This document shows positions 60,411 to 64,000 of a stretch of 64,000 nt of DNA, piece by piece (the stretch's first letter is position 1; every line of letters begins with the position of its first letter). The DNA is from Glycomyces algeriensis. GTDB taxonomy: Bacteria > Actinomycetota > Actinomycetes > Mycobacteriales > Micromonosporaceae. A program made the position numbers and the translations under genes. Below the pieces are notes generated by a model. The model was not told the DNA's origin, made no database searches, and saw only the letters and a program-made list of their open reading frames with translations. Location: NCBI RefSeq assembly GCF_027622855.1, contig NZ_JAPZVR010000006.1:186001-250000 (forward strand). Reading direction: 5' to 3'.

Positions 60411-61661
60411 CTAACGCCACCTGGCGATCACCGTCTCGCCCGCGCGGACGGCCTCGCCGGGGAGGACCGCGGCTTCGGCGGCGCCTGCGGGCAGGTACAC
60501 GTCGGTGCGGGAGCCGAACCGGATGAGGCCGTACCGTTCGCCCTTCGCCAGGGCCGCACCGGGTTTGGTGCGGTTGACGATGCGGCGCAGGAGTGCGCCG
60601 GTGCGCTGGGCGACGACGACGCGGCCCCGCGGCGTGGACACCACGGTGTAGCAGGCGGCGTTGTGCTCGGCTTCGGGCGCGCTCACCTTGGCGTAGCCGC
60701 CGCGCTCGGTGAACACGTCCACGACCTCGCCGGCGACGGGCGCGCGGTTGATGTGCACGTCGGTGACCTTGAGGTACGCGCTGACGCGGAGCCATTCGGC
60801 GCCGGCGGTGCCGGTGGCGGCGCCGAAGCGCTCGTCGACGACCGTCTCGACGGCGATGATGCGGCCGTCGGAGGCGGCGAGCACCGCTTCCGGTTCGTCG
60901 TCCTCGCCGCGCAGGTCCGCTTCGCGCTGCGGGTCGCGGAAGAACGCGGCGACCGGGACGGCGGCGAGGGCGGGCAGGATCCACGCCTTCGAGGAGGGCC
61001 GGATCTGCTTTGCGGCCCAGGCGGTCCCGAAGAGCAGCCCGGCGGCGATGACGCCGTTGGAGTCGAGGTGCATCGAGGGCGTGACGGCGACCGAGGAGGC
61101 GCGCCAGGCGGGGGCGAGGTCTTCGGCGGGGGCGATCGCGTGCGGTTCGCCTTCGCGTTTTGCGGCGGAGCCGATGCGGAGCTTGTGGATGCGCACGGGT
61201 GGGAGCGACCGGACGATGAGGTCGGTGCCGATGCCGTACTCGGCGACGAGCTCGGCGATCTCCTCGCGGGCGGGCGCGGTGAGCGTGGCGGCGAAGGAGA
61301 GCACGCCGCCGGGCTCCACTTTCGCGCGCAGCAGTTCGATGTCGGCGATGAACGCCTCGGCCTCGACGGTGACTGGGGAGGCGAGCATGACCTCTTCGGC
61401 CGGGTCGGCGTCGGCGAGCGCGGCGACGGCGGTGACGTTCCCGGCGGTCCAGGAGCCCTCGGCCGCGAGCGAGGCCTTCAGGTCCTCAATGGAGACCGGG
61501 TCGGCGACGACGGTGAGCCGGTCGGCGGGCATGAGCGCCTCGAGCGCGGCGGTCAGGACCGGGTTCCCCCAGGCCGCGCCCACGACCAGGCCGGTCTTGG
61601 GGCCCCTCCGGCGAGCGAATTCGTCGGTGATGCCGCGAGCGGCGGCTTTCGAGATCGGCAT
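60411..61661 (-). CDS. psd: Phosphatidylserine decarboxylase with N-terminal methyltransferase-like domain
   Basis: 416 aa. Residues about 195-416 form a phosphatidylserine decarboxylase of the short type: VHINRAPVAGEV, AEHNAACYTVV and the self-cleavage motif RFGSRTDVYLP, where cutting before Ser would make the pyruvoyl group. It makes phosphatidylethanolamine at the membrane. Residues 1-175 look like a Rossmann/methyltransferase domain (GLVVGAAWGNPVLTAALEAL) of unknown role; this fusion is unusual. No phosphatidylserine synthase gene lies beside it. ATG 61661 follows a TATAGT -10 by seven bases. Confidence 0.83.
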   Translation of the reverse strand: MPISKAAARGITDEFARRRGPKTGLVVGAAWGNPVLTAALEALMPADRLTVVADPVSIEDLKASLAAEGSWTAGNVTAVAALADADPAEEVMLASPVTVEAEAFIADIELLRAKVEPGGVLSFAATLTAPAREEIAELVAEYGIGTDLIVRSLPPVRIHKLRIGSAAKREGEPHAIAPAEDLAPAWRASSVAVTPSMHLDSNGVIAAGLLFGTAWAAKQIRPSSKAWILPALAAVPVAAFFRDPQREADLRGEDDEPEAVLAASDGRIIAVETVVDERFGAATGTAGAEWLRVSAYLKVTDVHINRAPVAGEVVDVFTERGGYAKVSAPEAEHNAACYTVVSTPRGRVVVAQRTGALLRRIVNRTKPGAALAKGERYGLIRFGSRTDVYLPAGAAEAAVLPGEAVRAGETVIARWR

Positions 61662-61674
61662 GACTCCGACTATA
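61662..61674 (-). promoter_or_regulatory. Leaderless promoter of psd (-10 TATAGT)
   Basis: TATAGT on the minus strand at 61674-61669, seven bases before ATG 61661. It also fixes the start, since the open frame continues far upstream. Confidence 0.65.
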
Positions 61675-61898
61675 GAGCGCCAGTCTGACGGAGCCGGGCC
61701 GCGCTCGCGTGTTGCGCAAGAGCAGGACGCGAGCATTGTCCCGCTTTGGCATCGTACTTTCGGCGGGTTCTGCACATCGTTCGGCCGAGTGGCCGCGCCG
61801 TCACTCAGTGTCCCGTCGTTTCCCCTCTTGTCAGGTCGACCCGGCGCTCCACTCACGACCCGCCGCCTCAAGTCCGCTCCCAGGAGGACCGAACCACG

Positions 61899-63026
61899 AT
61901 GAGACTCAAGACGATCCGCACTCCGCTCGCGGGAACCGCCGCGCTCCTCGCCGCCGCTCTCATGAGCACGGCCGCGGGCGCCCCCGCCCGGGCCGAGGAG
62001 CCCGAGCCGGTCTCCGGCGACATCGTCACCGCCCCCGGCCTGGAGCTGCGCGGGCGGTTCGCGGAGGAACGCTACGACGTGTGGGCGAACGTCCTCGGCC
62101 TCAAGCCGCACGGCGGCGAGGAGACGCTCGTCGTCTACTGCATCGACATCCACACCCCGCTCGACACCGAGAGCCCGTACACCGAGGGCGACTGGGAGGA
62201 GTCGGAGGTCGCGAACCTCGAAGAGGTCCGCTGGGTCCTGTTCAACGGCTTCCCGAACGTGGGCGCCGAGGAGCTCATCGAGTCCTCCGGCGCCGAGGTG
62301 AACCCCGACTGGTCCGATGAGGAGGTCGCCGAGGTCGCTTACGCCGGCACGCAGGCCGCCGTCTGGCACTTCACCGACGCCTGGGACCTCTTGGAGGACA
62401 ACCCGGTCAAGGGCGGCAACAGCGGCGAGGACGAAGCGGTCCTCGCGGTCTACCAGCACCTGACCGAGGACACCGGGCGCGTCCCGGACCCGTCCGAGTT
62501 CACCGTGGACCTGGAAGGCGAGGAGTCGGCGACGTACGCCGACGGGCGCTTCGGGCCCTACACGATCCGCTCCAACGCCGGCCCGGTCGAGCTCACCGCC
62601 GAAGGCGGGCGCCTCGAGACCGAGGGCGGCGACGCGGTCGAGTCCCGCAACGACGGCGAGAAGTTCTGGATCGTCCTCGACGAGGACACGAACGAGATCA
62701 CCGTCAACGGCACCGCCGCCTACGACCTCCCGGTGGGCCGGGTCTTCCTGGCCACCACCGAAGAAGCGCTCTCGGACGACGCGGTCAACCCGATGACCGT
62801 GCGCGACTCGCAGAAGCTCATCCTCGCGCAGCCGCGCGAAGGCGAGGTCCCCGCCGAATGGCGCTTCGCCCTCGACGCGCCCCCGGAGGCCAGCGCGCCG
62901 CCGAAGCCGCAGCTGCCCGTCACCGGTTCGACCTTGAGCGTCGCGTTCGCGGCGGGCCTGGCGCTCCTGGTCGGCGGCCTGACGGTCATCACGATCGGCA
63001 AGCGCCGCAGGGCCTCCGACCACTAG
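61899..63026 (+). CDS. Thioester-domain surface protein with LPxTG anchor
   Basis: 375-aa wall-anchored adhesin-like protein. A signal peptide (residues 1-32) precedes a thioester domain in which Cys81 (VVYCIDIHTPL) and Gln152 (YAGTQAAVWHF) should form an internal Cys-Gln thioester able to bind host or surface amines covalently. A beta-sandwich region (about residues 210-320) follows, then Pro-rich LPVTG at 339-343, a membrane span and KRRR, the sortase signal. AGGAGG lies about ten bases before ATG 61899. The next gene encodes a related protein, so the two form a small family cluster. Confidence 0.88.
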   Translation: MRLKTIRTPLAGTAALLAAALMSTAAGAPARAEEPEPVSGDIVTAPGLELRGRFAEERYDVWANVLGLKPHGGEETLVVYCIDIHTPLDTESPYTEGDWEESEVANLEEVRWVLFNGFPNVGAEELIESSGAEVNPDWSDEEVAEVAYAGTQAAVWHFTDAWDLLEDNPVKGGNSGEDEAVLAVYQHLTEDTGRVPDPSEFTVDLEGEESATYADGRFGPYTIRSNAGPVELTAEGGRLETEGGDAVESRNDGEKFWIVLDEDTNEITVNGTAAYDLPVGRVFLATTEEALSDDAVNPMTVRDSQKLILAQPREGEVPAEWRFALDAPPEASAPPKPQLPVTGSTLSVAFAAGLALLVGGLTVITIGKRRRASDH

Positions 63027-63454
63027 GACCTGAAGGACGCGGGCGTCCGCTTGCCGATGGCGAGCGCCCGCTGCCGCAGGAGCGTTCCGGACCACGTCGA
63101 ACGGTCCGGACCCGGGCGCGCTCCGCGGTTCCAGGAATGCCCGGTGCATGGTGCGGCCGGGGCTGGGGGAAGCGATCCCCCCTGGCCCCGGCCACTTCCG
63201 TCCCACCGGTATCCACTCGTCACCGTCCTTCGCCGACGGCGCGGCCGATACCAAATCGTTATAGTGGCGCGGCTCTCCGGAGCCGCGCCATTTCCGTTGC
63301 CGCGCAGTCGAAGTGCAGTTCCGGGATTTCCGGCCGCGAAATGCAACCGGCAGCGGGCCGCTAACGTGTCGCATGAAGAGTCTGTACCGATTTACGACTC
63401 GCAAGCACCCCCAGACCGCGTCAATCCCTCGGAAAAGCAAAGGGAATTCAACCA
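63027..63454. other. Intergenic region between the two thioester-protein genes
   Basis: About 430 bases. It has two strong hairpins: 63155-63193 (GGCCGGGGC plus GGGGG arms) and a terminator at 63265-63290. The part 63291-63440 must contain the promoter of the second gene; TACCGA near 63388 is a possible -10. No gene is supported. Confidence 0.5.
63265..63293 (+). terminator. Terminator after the first thioester-protein gene
   Basis: Perfect 11-bp stem TGGCGCGGCTC / GAGCCGCGCCA with a TCCG loop, followed by TTT. Confidence 0.85.
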
Positions 63455-64000
63455 ATGATGACCAAAGCCCTGAAGGGGACGATGGCCGCTGCTGCGGGCG
63501 TCGCGCTCGGCCTCACCGGCGTCACCGCCGCCCAAGCCCAGGACGAGGAAGCGGGCATCCTCGCCGCCGGCGACGTCGTGATCGAGGACCCGGGCATCCG
63601 GCTGAACGGCAAACTGGACGGCCTCGACAAGAAGCCGCACGCCAACATGATCGCCCTCGACCCCGGCGACGGCGAGTACCGCACCGTCTACTGCATCCAG
63701 CTCGGTGTCCCCCTCAAGAAGGACAATGCCCACGAAGAGCGCCCGTGGGAGGAGATCCCTGTCGAGGACCTCCCGATGGTCCTCGGCGTCCTCACCCTCG
63801 GCTACGACGGCACCAACGCCGGCGAGCTCCTCGAAGAGGCGGGCCTGGCCAGCGACGACTACGGCGACGTCACCCAGGAGCAGCTGGCCTACGCGGCCAC
63901 CCAGTCCGCCATCTGGTCGCTGACCGACGGCTGGGACCTCAGCACGAGCGACCCGACCGAGGACGACGTCGCCGACGAGATCGTCCCGGCGCTCCAGGAG
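63455..64000 (+). CDS. Second thioester-domain surface protein, 3' end outside window
   Basis: Open to the window end; 182 residues visible. A signal peptide (MMTKALKGTMAAAAGVALGL, likely cut after AQA near residue 28) precedes a thioester domain with Cys80 (TVYCIQLGVPL) and Gln150 (YAATQSAIW), both required for the Cys-Gln bond. It is shorter before the Gln than its neighbour and probably also ends in a sortase signal outside the window. Start ATG 63455 or the next codon ATG 63458, with GGGA about nine bases upstream. Confidence 0.85.
   Translation, partial: MMTKALKGTMAAAAGVALGLTGVTAAQAQDEEAGILAAGDVVIEDPGIRLNGKLDGLDKKPHANMIALDPGDGEYRTVYCIQLGVPLKKDNAHEERPWEEIPVEDLPMVLGVLTLGYDGTNAGELLEEAGLASDDYGDVTQEQLAYAATQSAIWSLTDGWDLSTSDPTEDDVADEIVPALQE

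Noticed and set aside
60411-63455. 1014-codon minus-strand frame including psd
   Set aside because: The part beyond 61661 is antisense to a thioester protein; a leaderless promoter marks the real start.

Overview
The window reads as chromosomal DNA of a very GC-rich actinobacterium. Supporting signs are the strongly GC-biased codons, many GTG and some TTG starts, leaderless -10/start pairs, a Ser/Thr kinase with an extracellular tail, a conservon (cvnA-D), an LprG/P55-type pair, a DUF5319-guaB-guaB3 cluster, and a tRNA-Leu(UAA) of the bldA type while UUA codons are almost absent. Family assignment (for example Glycomycetales or Micromonosporales) would be a guess. No CRISPR array, prophage, integrase or complete insertion sequence was found.

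Layout. Bases 1-5.7 kb hold a coupled SDR/EamA-permease pair facing a TetR regulator, an orphan 134-aa gene, a second SDR/TetR divergent pair with a clear palindromic operator, a RibD-type reductase and a GNAT. Bases 5.8-9.3 kb hold a tightly overlapping patatin-lipase / membrane-kinase pair, the best candidate for an undescribed system. Bases 9.3-12.9 kb are the purine cluster (DUF5319, small acidic protein, guaB, guaB3). Bases 13-16 kb hold a DUF4143 ATPase behind three direct repeats and two membrane proteins built from one shared module (three copies in all). Bases 16.3-22.1 kb carry a zinc-ribbon/adenylate-cyclase/ATPase/TPR signalling protein and a transmembrane Ser/Thr kinase. Bases 22.2-25.7 kb encode class I ribonucleotide reductase (nrdB and nrdA, minus strand). 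Bases 26-31.9 kb hold tRNA-Arg(CCG), a DUF3817 protein, lprG with its MFS partner, a small GNAT, a decayed histidine phosphatase and a HelD/HelR-type helicase.

Bases 32-44.3 kb are a large peptide-type ABC locus: four paralogous substrate-binding lipoproteins, three with their own terminators, then one dppBCDF-type permease/ATPase set. Bases 44.4-48.3 kb hold two orphan genes, a degenerate tandem repeat, a DUF222-HNH nuclease gene with an in-frame TTA codon, and the tRNA that reads UUA. Bases 48.5-54.9 kb contain the conservon plus a GAF protein, a secreted 5'-nucleotidase and a Bax-inhibitor-1 family protein. Bases 55-64 kb contain a FUSC-type transporter with long G tracts, guaA, a double-NUDIX protein, a phosphatidylserine decarboxylase fusion and two thioester-domain surface proteins. 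Two copies of a palindromic element and a five-copy 32-bp tandem repeat lie in this last part.

Method limits: everything was read by eye from the sequence and remembered family features. No alignments or database searches were run, so family names come from motifs, and substrates and phenotypes are inference.
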